In this document: piece after piece, positions 51,591-60,460 of the stretch
How the letters are laid out: every line of letters begins with the position of its first letter
How positions within the stretch are numbered: the first letter of the stretch is position 1
Assembly (NCBI GenBank): GCA_015655075.1
Contig: JAATFT010000007.1
Coordinates: forward strand, 62,001 to 126,000
Source: Clostridiales bacterium
GTDB lineage: Bacteria > Bacillota > Clostridia > Lachnospirales > Lachnospiraceae
Length of the DNA: 64,000 bases
Direction: 5' to 3'
Translations under genes and position numbers: made by a program
Notes under the pieces: generated by a model
What the model was told of the DNA's origin: nothing
Seen by the model: only the letters and a program-made list of their open reading frames with translations
Databases searched by the model: none

Positions 51591-52424
51591 ACCGCCTGGT
51601 GATTTCTGCTTAAAATTTCTGATATAATAAAACATATATTGCTGAACAATTCCGGCATATCCGTGATACAGCTCTAAATTGAATTGATTGCAATAGATAT
51701 TTTTAAGAACTCTGTCAATCCATACGTCAACGGGGAATGCATCAATATGGTGCAGGCCGTATAAAGAAACACAATTGGCAACCTTTATACCGACACCGGA
51801 TAAAGTAAGCAATTGTTTGACGGCTTCTTCCCTGCCTAAATGTTTCAGAAAAGTCAGATTTACTTCATCCCTTAAAACGGACCGGGATGTTTTTAAGATA
51901 TATTCATCCCGATAGCCCAGACCCGTTTCCCTTAATTCTTTTACATCTGCCCCGGCTAATTTTTCAGGAGGGGGAAAGGTGTAGTATACCCTATCACCGC
52001 ATTCCTTACATAACTTTTGCTCCCCATACTTAATACAAAGCCGTTCGATGCAGTTTTTAATAGCCGGTATGTTTTTCCGCTGGGATATAATAAAGCTGAT
52101 TAAGATTTCAAAGATTTCCTGCTTCAGGATTCTAAGGCCCCTGCCAAAACAAGCCGCGTTTTTTAAAAATTCGTCCTGCCCCTGAGATAAACTGGTTATA
52201 ATTTGATTATAATTGTAATCCATATCAAAATAATCCTTCCAGACCAGCTTATAATCTTCTTCGCTGCAGGTTATTTCCACGCTGTCTTCCTCTATCTGGG
52301 TCAGCTCTATATATTTGCCAAAGGCAATTAAGCTGTAACGGTTATTTCCTATGGGATTCATCCGGAAACACTGTCCGGATTCCGCTATATGTTTTAAATT
52401 AAAATTACTTGAACGGATATTCAA
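51576..52424 (-). CDS. ogg: 8-oxoguanine DNA glycosylase (OGG1-type)
   Basis: 282-residue bifunctional glycosylase/lyase that removes 8-oxoguanine. The OGG N-terminal domain (about 1-110, GQCFRMNPIG) is followed by the HhH-GPD domain: ISFIISQRKNIPAIKNCIERL, helix-hairpin-helix LTLSGVGIKVANC with the catalytic Lys, and AFPVDVWIDRVL with the catalytic Asp. It starts at TTG 52424 after AAAGGAAAAGAGA. A partial, decayed copy lies at 49620-49740. Confidence 0.93.
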   Translation of the reverse strand: MNIRSSNFNLKHIAESGQCFRMNPIGNNRYSLIAFGKYIELTQIEEDSVEITCSEEDYKLVWKDYFDMDYNYNQIITSLSQGQDEFLKNAACFGRGLRILKQEIFEILISFIISQRKNIPAIKNCIERLCIKYGEQKLCKECGDRVYYTFPPPEKLAGADVKELRETGLGYRDEYILKTSRSVLRDEVNLTFLKHLGREEAVKQLLTLSGVGIKVANCVSLYGLHHIDAFPVDVWIDRVLKNIYCNQFNLELYHGYAGIVQQYMFYYIRNFKQKSPGGEIIQ

Positions 52425-52462
52425 TCTCTTTTCCTTTCCGGCTTTTGTTTTTATACACGGAA

Positions 52463-53053
52463 TTATTTGTCTGTCTCCAATATATTAACAATCTCTTTTA
52501 AGGATTTCTGAAATTCCGCATCGGAAGAATTCTTAAATATTAACAAGTCATCCGCTATCTTCGGATCATCCAATGCACTGGGGATATCAAAATTACAGCC
52601 CGCGATGTATTCATCCCAATGGGCAAGCTTCCAGGAATCCCTGTCGGAATTTCTTTCAATCATCCTTTGCCTGCATACTTCAATGCTGGTCTCCACCCAT
52701 ATTACTGCCAGGGCAGCATTCTTTTCTTTCAGTTTACTTTTTAAATCATCCATATAAGTTTTATCGCGGATTTCTCTTGTAAACGGAGCATTAATCAATA
52801 CAATATCATCATAGTCTAAAGCTTCCAGTGCCAATGCCACTATCGCTTCGTATTCATAATTGCGGATATTCTCTTCAAAAAACCGAGAACTTCTGTTATA
52901 TTCTTCCCTGGCAACCTTAAAAATCTGCGTTGACAGACAAATTAAAGTATCTTTATCCAGGTAAACCACATGTTTTAAATTCTTAGCCAATTGCTTCGAA
53001 ACATATGTTTTACCGCAGGCCGGCGGAGAGGTAACCAATATCAACTTCTTCAT
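52463..53053 (-). CDS. P-loop kinase-like AAA protein
   Basis: 196 residues. Walker A is SPPACGKTYVS, followed by DKDTLICLS; LINAPFTREIRDKTYMDDLK lies in the middle, and VETSIEVCRQRMIERNSDRDS is a lid-like arginine segment, as in small-molecule kinases (the zeta-toxin/Zot-kinase-like group). The substrate is not evident. ATG 53053 has GGAGGG eight bases upstream. It lies between amrS and ogg on the same strand. Confidence 0.7.
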   Translation of the reverse strand: MKKLILVTSPPACGKTYVSKQLAKNLKHVVYLDKDTLICLSTQIFKVAREEYNRSSRFFEENIRNYEYEAIVALALEALDYDDIVLINAPFTREIRDKTYMDDLKSKLKEKNAALAVIWVETSIEVCRQRMIERNSDRDSWKLAHWDEYIAGCNFDIPSALDDPKIADDLLIFKNSSDAEFQKSLKEIVNILETDK

Positions 53054-53132
53054 CCAAAGTCCCTCCAAAATTAACTTCATGACCTTATTCTGCTGTATAG
53101 TTTAAGAACTATCATATTTATTTCACCCGAAT

Positions 53133-53963
53133 TTAACAATTCCCCTCATAGACATATTCTAAGGATTCCCTGGCAATGTCTGCAAGTTCATATATCCTGC
53201 TTATTTTTGTGGCTTCCCGATCCGTCATTTTGTAACGGGGGAAAAACCGGGTCAGATGGAGGGGGATATCCGGGCGTATGGACGCAAGCCATTTTGATAA
53301 TTCACGGATTTCTTCCTCACTGTCATTCTCTCCCGGGACGACGAGGGTGGTTACTTCCACATGATTATTTTCAGCAGCCAATTTAATGGAATGTTTGACA
53401 GCTTCCAGTCCGCCGCCTAAAGTTTGATATATTTTATCGTTAAAGGTCTTTAAATCGATGTTTAACGCGTCCAAATATTTTAACAGGGCAAGGAAGGGTT
53501 TTTCATTGATGTAGCCATTGGTAACAAGAACATTCTTAAGTCCTTCCTCTCCTGCCAGTTTCGCACAGTCATAAACATACTCATAACCGACCAAAGGCTC
53601 ATTATAAGTGTAGGCAATGCCAATATTTCCTTTGGGTATCAGCTCCTTAGCCAACCGTACTATTTTCTCGGGGCTTACATACCTTGTGCGTACCCGGTCC
53701 TTTCCCGCCATGGCGATTTCATAATTCTGACAGAAGGAACACCGGAAATTGCATCCGAAACTTCCCACCGACAAAATATAGCTTCCGGGATGAAAATGAT
53801 ACAAGGGCTTTTTTTCCATAGGATCCAATGCGATACCGGTTAACAGTCCGTAGTTTATTGCTGAAATCTTACCCATTCTATTGCTTCTGGCCCCGCAAAA
53901 GCCCACCTGGTTTTCCTCAATATTACAATAATGGGGACAGATATCACACACTAGCCTGCTCAC
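53133..53963 (-). CDS. amrS: AmmeMemoRadiSam system radical SAM protein AmrS
   Basis: 276-residue radical SAM protein. An N-terminal cysteine motif (CDICPHYCNIEENQVGFC) binds an extra metal or cluster. The radical SAM motif is SFGCNFRCSFCQNYEIA (CxxxCxxC). It is smaller than many homologues, which reach about 330 residues. It overlaps the AMMECR1/Memo gene by four bases (ATGA), so the two are made together. The target is unknown. Confidence 0.9.
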   Translation of the reverse strand: MSRLVCDICPHYCNIEENQVGFCGARSNRMGKISAINYGLLTGIALDPMEKKPLYHFHPGSYILSVGSFGCNFRCSFCQNYEIAMAGKDRVRTRYVSPEKIVRLAKELIPKGNIGIAYTYNEPLVGYEYVYDCAKLAGEEGLKNVLVTNGYINEKPFLALLKYLDALNIDLKTFNDKIYQTLGGGLEAVKHSIKLAAENNHVEVTTLVVPGENDSEEEIRELSKWLASIRPDIPLHLTRFFPRYKMTDREATKISRIYELADIARESLEYVYEGNC

Positions 53964-55342
53964 AGGTGCCTCACCACCTCAAAGCGTTCCATTTTATAAG
54001 GTTCTTCCGGAGATATATTTCCCTTTTTTAAGGCAATACTAACCTGCTGTTTGGGAGTATCCACTCCCTCCAGATTGGGAAGCAATAAACCTCTTCTGCC
54101 CTGGTAAGATACAATAACTCCGTAGCGCTTTACGTCCAGGTCATGGAGGGAACTAATAGGCTCGCTTTCATTAAGGACATCCACATCATAAACAAGCCAG
54201 GGTAATTCCTCCCTGCGGACAGGTTCAAAACGGTAATCTTTAGTTCCTGCGCTGACGGCATTTTGAATTATCTCATCCGCAATACAATCCGTCGTGGGTC
54301 CTGTCGTTCCAATACATCCTCTAAGGTGCCCTTCCTTTTTAAGGGATACAAATACGCCGGCTTTCCTGCCAAGCAATTCCGGCAGCAGGTCGTCAGGACG
54401 CTTCATTTGCCTACGGTTTTTTAAATAATACTCTAAGGATTCCCTGGCCAGTTTTACATAAGGATCTTCCTTGTTTTTAATTTCCGTAAGTTCTTTTTTC
54501 ATTATTTCATCCATTTTTTTATCAAAACACCGGTTTTTATCTTCACCGGTAACTGTAAAGGCTGCAACACCGTAACCCACTCCAAAAGGGCCTTCATAGG
54601 ATAATAGTTCTGATTTGACGGCTTTCCCGTCTAAAACGCCTGCCATAATAATAAAAGAACGCAGTCCGCACTCTCCCGCTTTCTCACAAAAGCTTTCGCT
54701 GAATTTTAAAAATTCCAGAAAATCCCCTTTTTTAAAAGCCTGTGTAATCTCCTGGTCAAACTTGACACCTTCCCAGGTAAGCCCATAAGGGCCGTATTCC
54801 TTTAATCGGTGGGATAAATCACCGCTGGCAATATATACATATTTCTTAGTGCTGTTATTAATAATCTCTGCAATACATTTTCCATAGCGGTAATGTGTAA
54901 TCGGGGATAACCCGGAGATGGATAAGCGTACCAGTTTATAGCCCTGATAGAACTGATTTACAAAATAAAGCGGCACCATGGTTCCATGATCCAGGAATTT
55001 TTTCTTTTCTCCTAAAATACCCGCATAAATACCGCGTTCCCCGGCAAGCTTCGAAAGCTTATTTACAAACGGCTCATCATATTCTGCCGTCATTTTAACC
55101 TCCGGCACCCCGAAACTGCCAAAATCACCCCTGGCAGCTCTGCCCGGTGATATATGCAGGTAATCCGAATACATAATGGAATGGGGAGAGGACACTATTA
55201 TTGTATCCGGTTTTAGCTGACTGATTCTGCGGGCGATTCCCTTATAGGCGTCTATGGTTTTTTGTATTTCTCTTTCCTGCCCCTTCCCTACATCGGGTAT
55301 AATTAAGGGCGGATGCGGAACAATAAATGAGCCGACCAACAT
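53960..55342 (-). CDS. AmmeMemoRadiSam A/B fusion: extradiol-dioxygenase-like (Memo) domain and AMMECR1 domain
   Basis: 460 residues. The N-terminal LigB/Memo-like fold (about 1-275, VGSFIVPHPPLIIPDVGKG, VSSPHS, ASGDLSHRL) retains His residues that bind metal in relatives. The C-terminal AMMECR1 domain (about 285-460) has GVFVSLKKEGHLRGCIGT and RGLLLPNLEGVDTPKQQV, both conserved to humans. Fusion with a Memo-like domain and coupling to the radical SAM gene give the full AmmeMemoRadiSam set in two genes. Function unknown. Confidence 0.92.
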   Translation of the reverse strand: MLVGSFIVPHPPLIIPDVGKGQEREIQKTIDAYKGIARRISQLKPDTIIVSSPHSIMYSDYLHISPGRAARGDFGSFGVPEVKMTAEYDEPFVNKLSKLAGERGIYAGILGEKKKFLDHGTMVPLYFVNQFYQGYKLVRLSISGLSPITHYRYGKCIAEIINNSTKKYVYIASGDLSHRLKEYGPYGLTWEGVKFDQEITQAFKKGDFLEFLKFSESFCEKAGECGLRSFIIMAGVLDGKAVKSELLSYEGPFGVGYGVAAFTVTGEDKNRCFDKKMDEIMKKELTEIKNKEDPYVKLARESLEYYLKNRRQMKRPDDLLPELLGRKAGVFVSLKKEGHLRGCIGTTGPTTDCIADEIIQNAVSAGTKDYRFEPVRREELPWLVYDVDVLNESEPISSLHDLDVKRYGVIVSYQGRRGLLLPNLEGVDTPKQQVSIALKKGNISPEEPYKMERFEVVRHL

Positions 55343-55377
55343 AAAATTATCCCTCTTTCTATAAATTCAGTACTATT

Positions 55378-55539
55378 TTAAAACAACAGCTTACCAAACA
55401 ATAATATAAGAATAAATATTACGATACAAATAAAAAATAAAACCTTGGCAATGGTTTTAGAGGTTTTTGCAACACCTGTAAAACCAAATAGCCCTGCAAC
55501 TACGGAAATAATGAAAAAAGCAATTGCCCATTTTAACAT
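55378..55539 (-). CDS. DUF1328-like small membrane protein
   Basis: 53 residues: MLKWAIAFFIISVVAGLFGF, then TGVAK, a basic turn, and VLFFICIVIFILILLFG. The AGLFGF motif and two short helices match the YtjA/DUF1328 family of small stress-linked membrane proteins. ATG 55539 has GGAG nine bases upstream; an earlier ATG at 55548 overlaps that site. A TTGACA promoter lies about 75-105 bases upstream. The start context and its own promoter make it a real gene despite its size. Confidence 0.8.
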   Translation of the reverse strand: MLKWAIAFFIISVVAGLFGFTGVAKTSKTIAKVLFFICIVIFILILLFGKLLF

Positions 55540-55613
55540 ATACTTCATCTCCTTTCCCTAATATCATTTTTACCTTACAGATATTGGCGGATTATTTAAA
55601 TTTTATTAATATT

Positions 55614-55641
55614 AGCATAACACTTTTATACACTCTGTCAA
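55614..55641 (-). promoter_or_regulatory. Promoter of the DUF1328-like gene
   Basis: On the minus strand TTGACA (55636-55641), 16-base spacer, TATGCT (55614-55619). Confidence 0.6.
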
Positions 55642-55677
55642 GTCTTATCACCTGGCGTGCCGGCTCCGGGCGATAAA

Positions 55678-57933
55678 TTATTGTATTTTTAAATCAACAT
55701 CGATGGTAAATTCTAAATCTTCCAGAAATTGATTTTCCTTATCGGCATAAGTAGACCATATTTTCCTGTTTTTATAACTTGTCATCCGGTATAAATTCAT
55801 AAAATCAATCTTAGCTTTCTTCATAATTTTTTCCAGGTTTTTTGCAATACGGGTTTTTACCGCATTATTACAGCGATTTTCAATCCCTTCTATGATCTTT
55901 GCATTAGCCTTGTTAGAGACCATGCCGGTATCCATAAATCCTTTTTCAACAATACCAACGCCTTCAATCTTTATCGCCAGCAAAGGGTGATTACCAGTTG
56001 TTGTAAACTTTAGTGTTCTTGTAATGTACTTTATTTTTACAACATATTCTGAAATTGCTTCACCCTTTCCTTCCTCTGTATCTTCCTCCTGATTTTTTGT
56101 AAGGAAGATTAGTTTATTTTTTCCATAGCCGTTGGCAATATCCATATAATCTGCTTCCTTTTTATTTACTTCAAAGGCCAGCCTGTTATGATAAAACATA
56201 CCAAGTCCTGTAGTTTCCAGGGTCTTCTCCCCTGGTTTTAATACAGGCATACTGATTACCGGATTTTCTTCGTTCATGGCAAATACCATATCTCCTACTG
56301 TTATTACCTTTTTCCCCGTATTCTTAAGGTTGATCCGGTACAGCCGGTCCAGGAAATCCCCGATTCCGCCTTCCAGATCATGGTTTAAGGAAATCACTTC
56401 TTTTGCAGTGGAGTCCGATGTAAAGATCAAGGTATTTCTGCCCAATTCATATTTATTCTCAACATAAGTTAAGAATTCTGACAGCTGTTTTGGATTTTTC
56501 GCCAATTTCTTCCCTAATATAATTGCTTTCAAATGACTAAAATCCAGCCGCTTATTGTACTTCAGGTCGTATAATTCTTCTATCTGCCAGAAGTCAAAGC
56601 CTTTTATTTCCAGAATTAATTTCTCCGGTTCTTTACTTCCCTGCTCGGTCAGGGCTTTTAAATCGGGCAAAACATAATAAACCGTTAATTCATTTCCGCT
56701 TAAATCAATTCCCATTGCCTGGACAAAATTACGGTCTTCAATTTCCGTCATGTCACTGCAGCCGGTTAAGAAAACGGCCGAGGCCAGAGCCGTAATCAGC
56801 AATAGGATTTTTAAGGCGGGCTTGTGATTTTTAATCTTTTTAACTTTACCCATAAATACAATGACGGCAGGTAAAATAACGGACTGGGGCATACCGATAT
56901 ATTTCATGTAATATTCAAAATAATAAAAGAACTGTTCTGTTTCCATAGGTATGACACAAGCACCAAACAGCAGGAGTACAAAAGGTATTAACAGGTAGTT
57001 CTGTTTCGACACATGAAAAATATATTTACCGATAAAACTGATATAATAAAAGAAAGCACTGATAACGGAAAATATACTGGACATCCATATCCCCAATATA
57101 ATGGCATCCTGTCTCTGAATAAAACCGCCTGGCAGCTTTATTACCTGAATCACGTTGACCATTGACCATAATTTCTGCCGGGTTTCCTCCCTTCCTAAAA
57201 TTCCCAGGGTTACGACAAATAAAAGGACATCTAAAATTCCTACCACAACGATGGCATGGGATACAGAGTGAAATAACCGTTTACCTCTTTTTATATCAGC
57301 TTTTTTGAATTTAATCAAAGGTGCACAAAACAGCATTAATTCCAGTATACTAAAGGTAAGGAATACATTATATCCGCCTATGAAAATATCCCCCGCGCCT
57401 TCCGTGAATAACGGCATAAGATTGGTAAATCGTATTTTATTAAGGCCTAGCAGCAGGAAAGCAAAAATCGGAATAATTACTATAAAATAAAGGACTTCCG
57501 CTATTCTTGCCCTTACCTCAAAGCCTTTTGACGCCGCATAAGCAGATACAACCAGCAACAATAAAATAATAATTCTTGGATCCGTATCTTTAAGCAAGGT
57601 CTGGTTTATTACTTCACCGAACAGACGGGAAGCAAATGCACAGCCGACGGCCAATTTGGCAATATATAGAACACCGATAATAAAGGTAAGTATCCCGCCC
57701 AAACTTCTCCTGCAATAGTCCAGATAATTGCCTCCGGTGTATTTTGAAAGGGATAATAAAATCCAGGCATAGATAAATGCATATAAAACTGCAAGAATTA
57801 TGGTTATCAGCCCGTCTCTTCCCGCAGTTGCCGTTGCTATTCGTGGAATTATCAACCCTGATACGCTGAATAAATCAAAAACTAATAGCCGTTTCAATTG
57901 TCTTAGGGAGATTTTTTCATTGTTTGAAAACAT
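55678..57933 (-). CDS. GerB-GerC fusion: germinant receptor permease and lipoprotein-like subunits in one chain
   Basis: 751 residues. Residues about 1-360 form a GerAB/GerKB-type amino-acid-permease-like unit with ten membrane segments (LRQLKRLLVFDLFSVSGLII). It is joined directly to a Ger(x)C unit from about 361, which keeps a complete lipoprotein signal (KKIKNHKPALKILLLITALA, then FLTGC at 388-392) and continues EIEDRNFVQAMGID to the end. There is no stop codon or ribosome site between them. Germinant receptors normally make the two as separate proteins. It follows gerA by 31 bases in one operon. Confidence 0.88.
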   Translation of the reverse strand: MFSNNEKISLRQLKRLLVFDLFSVSGLIIPRIATATAGRDGLITIILAVLYAFIYAWILLSLSKYTGGNYLDYCRRSLGGILTFIIGVLYIAKLAVGCAFASRLFGEVINQTLLKDTDPRIIILLLLVVSAYAASKGFEVRARIAEVLYFIVIIPIFAFLLLGLNKIRFTNLMPLFTEGAGDIFIGGYNVFLTFSILELMLFCAPLIKFKKADIKRGKRLFHSVSHAIVVVGILDVLLFVVTLGILGREETRQKLWSMVNVIQVIKLPGGFIQRQDAIILGIWMSSIFSVISAFFYYISFIGKYIFHVSKQNYLLIPFVLLLFGACVIPMETEQFFYYFEYYMKYIGMPQSVILPAVIVFMGKVKKIKNHKPALKILLLITALASAVFLTGCSDMTEIEDRNFVQAMGIDLSGNELTVYYVLPDLKALTEQGSKEPEKLILEIKGFDFWQIEELYDLKYNKRLDFSHLKAIILGKKLAKNPKQLSEFLTYVENKYELGRNTLIFTSDSTAKEVISLNHDLEGGIGDFLDRLYRINLKNTGKKVITVGDMVFAMNEENPVISMPVLKPGEKTLETTGLGMFYHNRLAFEVNKKEADYMDIANGYGKNKLIFLTKNQEEDTEEGKGEAISEYVVKIKYITRTLKFTTTGNHPLLAIKIEGVGIVEKGFMDTGMVSNKANAKIIEGIENRCNNAVKTRIAKNLEKIMKKAKIDFMNLYRMTSYKNRKIWSTYADKENQFLEDLEFTIDVDLKIQ

Positions 57934-57964
57934 GTTTTTCTATGCCTTTCTGAATAACCGGTTG

Positions 57965-59485
57965 CTACTCATCCTTATTCCGGACAAGTCTGGTTCTTTC
58001 TGTTTTCTTTGAAAAGATGGGACGTCTTTTCAGCGCCCTTAAAGGAAGCCTTACGATTGCATCCTTAGTATCAGTGCCTTCGTTGATTCCTGAGGCGGCA
58101 AATGGTACCAGATATGGCATTCCAAAGCTTTTTAGCCCTCCTAGATGAATCAGTAAGATCATAATACCTAATATAAAACCAAATAAACCTAAGAAAGCGG
58201 ATAGGACTATGATTAAATAGCGGACGATACGGAAGGCGGAAGCAAAGGGTTCATTGGGAACCGTAAATGCTGAAATTGCAGTCAGTGCAATCACTATAAC
58301 TACAATAGGACTCACTAAATTGGCATTTACCGCCGCATCACCGATAATTAAACCGCCGACGATACCAAGAGTACTCCCCATGGGACCCGGAAGCCGGATT
58401 CCCGCTTCCAATAACATTTGAAATGCAACCTCCATCATAATCACCTCAAACAGGACGGAAAACGGAACACCGTCTCTTGCGGCGGCAAAGGATAATGCCA
58501 TGGCGGAAGTTAAAACTTCCGCATTATAATTGATTACGGCAATATAAAGTCCGGGCAGGGCAATGGATATAAAAGCTCCGAAATAGCGCAAAATTCTGGT
58601 AAAGGTTGCAACCTCCCATCTACTGTAGGAATCATCCGAGGCCTGGAAAAAAGAATTCAGGGTTGTGGGCAATAATAAGGCCATGGGAGAATTATCCACC
58701 AGGATTGCAATCCTTCCCTCTAAAATGGCGGATGCCGCTTTATCCGGTCTTTCCGTTGTCTGGAACTCCGGAAAAGGGGAATATACGTTCCTTTCCGTAA
58801 GCTGTTCCAGCATGCCGCTGTCAAAGATACCGTCAATAACATATTCTTTCAGACGTTTTTCAATATTTGCAACTATTTCCGGTTTTGCCACGTCTTCCAG
58901 GTAACAGATGGCCACATCCGTATGAGTTCTAATGCCCACCTTTATTTGTTTTATTTTAAAGTTTGTATCTTTGATCCTCCGCCTTAATAAAACCCGGTTA
59001 ATATAAAATGCTTCGCTGAAACTTTCCCTCGAACCATGGATTGCAACTTCATTTTCACTGGTGGGAACTCCCCGGTTGGGCATTCCCTTTACTGATACTT
59101 TAATGGCCTTGTCAAACCCGTCCACCAATATAATGGTATCACCTGAAAGGACATCCTCGATAAGTTCGTTCATGGTAATGACTTCGGATAAATCTACGGT
59201 GCGCAGCCCTTTCTCCTTGATATATTCAAAATGGTCTTTGGCCGGCATGTCCTTTAAACTGGCTAAAAGCTGGTGAATGGTAACCCGCTCCAATAAATCT
59301 TTATTAACCATATTGTCAACATACAGGAAATATATATCTACCTTATTTAAATCGCCAACTGTAATTTTACGTTTAATCACATCGGCACAATCCGTAAACA
59401 AAGCGCTGATTGTGTCAATATTTTCACTTAAGCTTTTTGATAATGCAGCCGTAATTCTATTTTGCTCATCATGTAAAAGACTCAT
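57965..59485 (-). CDS. gerA: Spore germinant receptor subunit GerA
   Basis: 506-residue GerAA/GerKA-family protein of the inner spore membrane. A soluble N-terminal part (about 1-250, with RDTVDLSE-like segments) is followed by ADKAASAILEGRIAILVDNSP, typical of the family, and then four to six membrane helices (about 290-470, YNAEVLTSAMALSFAAARDG). It acts with the GerB-C fusion to sense nutrients. AGGAGG precedes the ATG. A 25-base tandem duplication lies in its leader. Confidence 0.94.
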   Translation of the reverse strand: MSLLHDEQNRITAALSKSLSENIDTISALFTDCADVIKRKITVGDLNKVDIYFLYVDNMVNKDLLERVTIHQLLASLKDMPAKDHFEYIKEKGLRTVDLSEVITMNELIEDVLSGDTIILVDGFDKAIKVSVKGMPNRGVPTSENEVAIHGSRESFSEAFYINRVLLRRRIKDTNFKIKQIKVGIRTHTDVAICYLEDVAKPEIVANIEKRLKEYVIDGIFDSGMLEQLTERNVYSPFPEFQTTERPDKAASAILEGRIAILVDNSPMALLLPTTLNSFFQASDDSYSRWEVATFTRILRYFGAFISIALPGLYIAVINYNAEVLTSAMALSFAAARDGVPFSVLFEVIMMEVAFQMLLEAGIRLPGPMGSTLGIVGGLIIGDAAVNANLVSPIVVIVIALTAISAFTVPNEPFASAFRIVRYLIIVLSAFLGLFGFILGIMILLIHLGGLKSFGMPYLVPFAASGINEGTDTKDAIVRLPLRALKRRPIFSKKTERTRLVRNKDE

Positions 59486-59530
59486 GGATGCCTCCTTTTG
59501 TAAAAATTGTATTAAGCATCTGATTTAAAA

Positions 59531-59580
59531 GTAACCCTTTTTCATATTATATTAAGTAAATCTTTTTCATATTATATCCA
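59531..59580 (-). repeat. 25-base tandem duplication in the gerA leader
   Basis: Two adjacent units at 59531-59555 and 59556-59580 share GTAA, CTTTTTCATATTATAT, differing at a few bases. Read on the minus strand each contains ATATAATATGAAAAAG. If one unit carries the promoter, the second could be a spare. I could not fix a sporulation sigma consensus. Confidence 0.55.
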
Positions 59581-59652
59581 ATTTAACTTTTATTATTTAC
59601 AGGCACAAAGCGCTGTTGCGTAATCTTAAGTTTGCTTTCACAATTTTTTATA

Positions 59653-59755
59653 GTACAAGAAAGAGTTTGCAAAGCAAACTCTGTGCTGACACTTGGCCGC
59701 TTTGCGGCATAATATCTTTTAAGCGTCATGCGCCTCCCGGGTCGCGTTTTTATTC
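59653..59755 (+). repeat. Dispersed repeat family A, copy 4 (most complete)
   Basis: About 103 bases. It opens TACAAGAAAGAGTTTGCAAA, has the stem GAGTTTGC/GCAAACTC, CTGTGCTGACACTTGGC, CCGC/GCGG, AAGCGTCATGCGC, CCTCCCGGG and ends GTTTTT. Nested stems suggest a folded RNA or a palindromic DNA element. It lies between gerA and the scpB terminator, in a 394-base space also holding a 25-base duplication. Confidence 0.7.
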
Positions 59756-59780
59756 AATAGGACGCAATTTCCTATTCAAT

Positions 59781-59830
59781 AAAAAAAAACTTACCTTTCT
59801 TAATCATAAAAGTAAGGTAAGTTTTTTTTT
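59781..59830 (-). terminator. Strong intrinsic terminator after scpB
   Basis: CTTACCTT (59790-59797) pairs with AAGGTAAG (59814-59821), extended by nine A and nine T on the two sides. It is symmetrical, so it can work both ways. It ends scpA-scpB. Confidence 0.85.
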
Positions 59831-59879
59831 ATTCCATTTTTGATTGGAGTCTCACATTCCTTATAAGCAAAACAGATAT

Positions 59880-60449
59880 CTATACATCTAATTTAAGCTG
59901 GATTTCTTCCTCCGCTTCCAGTTTAAAATCTTCTAGCTTCTCCGGATTCAACACGGGTAAGTCCTCCAAAGAATGAATACCAAAGCTCCGTAAAAAGTCC
60001 TCCGTCGTACCAAATAGGATCGGTCTGCCGGGAGCATCCATTCTTCCTACTTCACATACTAAATTGTATTCAATCAATTTATTTACGGAATGATCCGATT
60101 TTACGCCGCGGATAGCTTCAATTTCCAATTTTGTTATAGGCTGCTTGTAAGCGATTATGGATAACGTTTCTAATAAAACATCGGTTAATACATGTTTTTT
60201 GGGGACATGGGTAATTTTAACAATGGCATCATACATTTCAGCTTTGGTGCACATCTGAAAGGCCCCGTCCAATTCTATAATCTGTATGCCTCTGTTTTCC
60301 CCTTCATATCGATCCATCATATTCCGGATAATCTTTCTGGTCGTATCTACATCATGCTCTACTGCCGCAGCGATCCGTTCCAGTTCCACCGCTTCACCCA
60401 TGGTAAATAGTATGGCTTCAATAGCCGCTTCCAGTTTTTTTATCTCCAT
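59880..60449 (-). CDS. scpB: Segregation and condensation protein B
   Basis: 189-residue ScpB, with two winged helices. It joins ScpA and Smc in the condensin complex for chromosome segregation. MEIKKLEAAIEAILFTMGE and ETLSIIAYKQPITKLEIEAIRG are diagnostic, as is GRPILFGTTEDFLRSFG. ATG 60449 has GGGAGG just upstream; an ATG at 60461 overlaps the scpA stop (TAATG) but has no site. It follows scpA directly. Confidence 0.95.
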   Translation of the reverse strand: MEIKKLEAAIEAILFTMGEAVELERIAAAVEHDVDTTRKIIRNMMDRYEGENRGIQIIELDGAFQMCTKAEMYDAIVKITHVPKKHVLTDVLLETLSIIAYKQPITKLEIEAIRGVKSDHSVNKLIEYNLVCEVGRMDAPGRPILFGTTEDFLRSFGIHSLEDLPVLNPEKLEDFKLEAEEEIQLKLDV

Positions 60450-60460
60450 AAATCCTCCCA

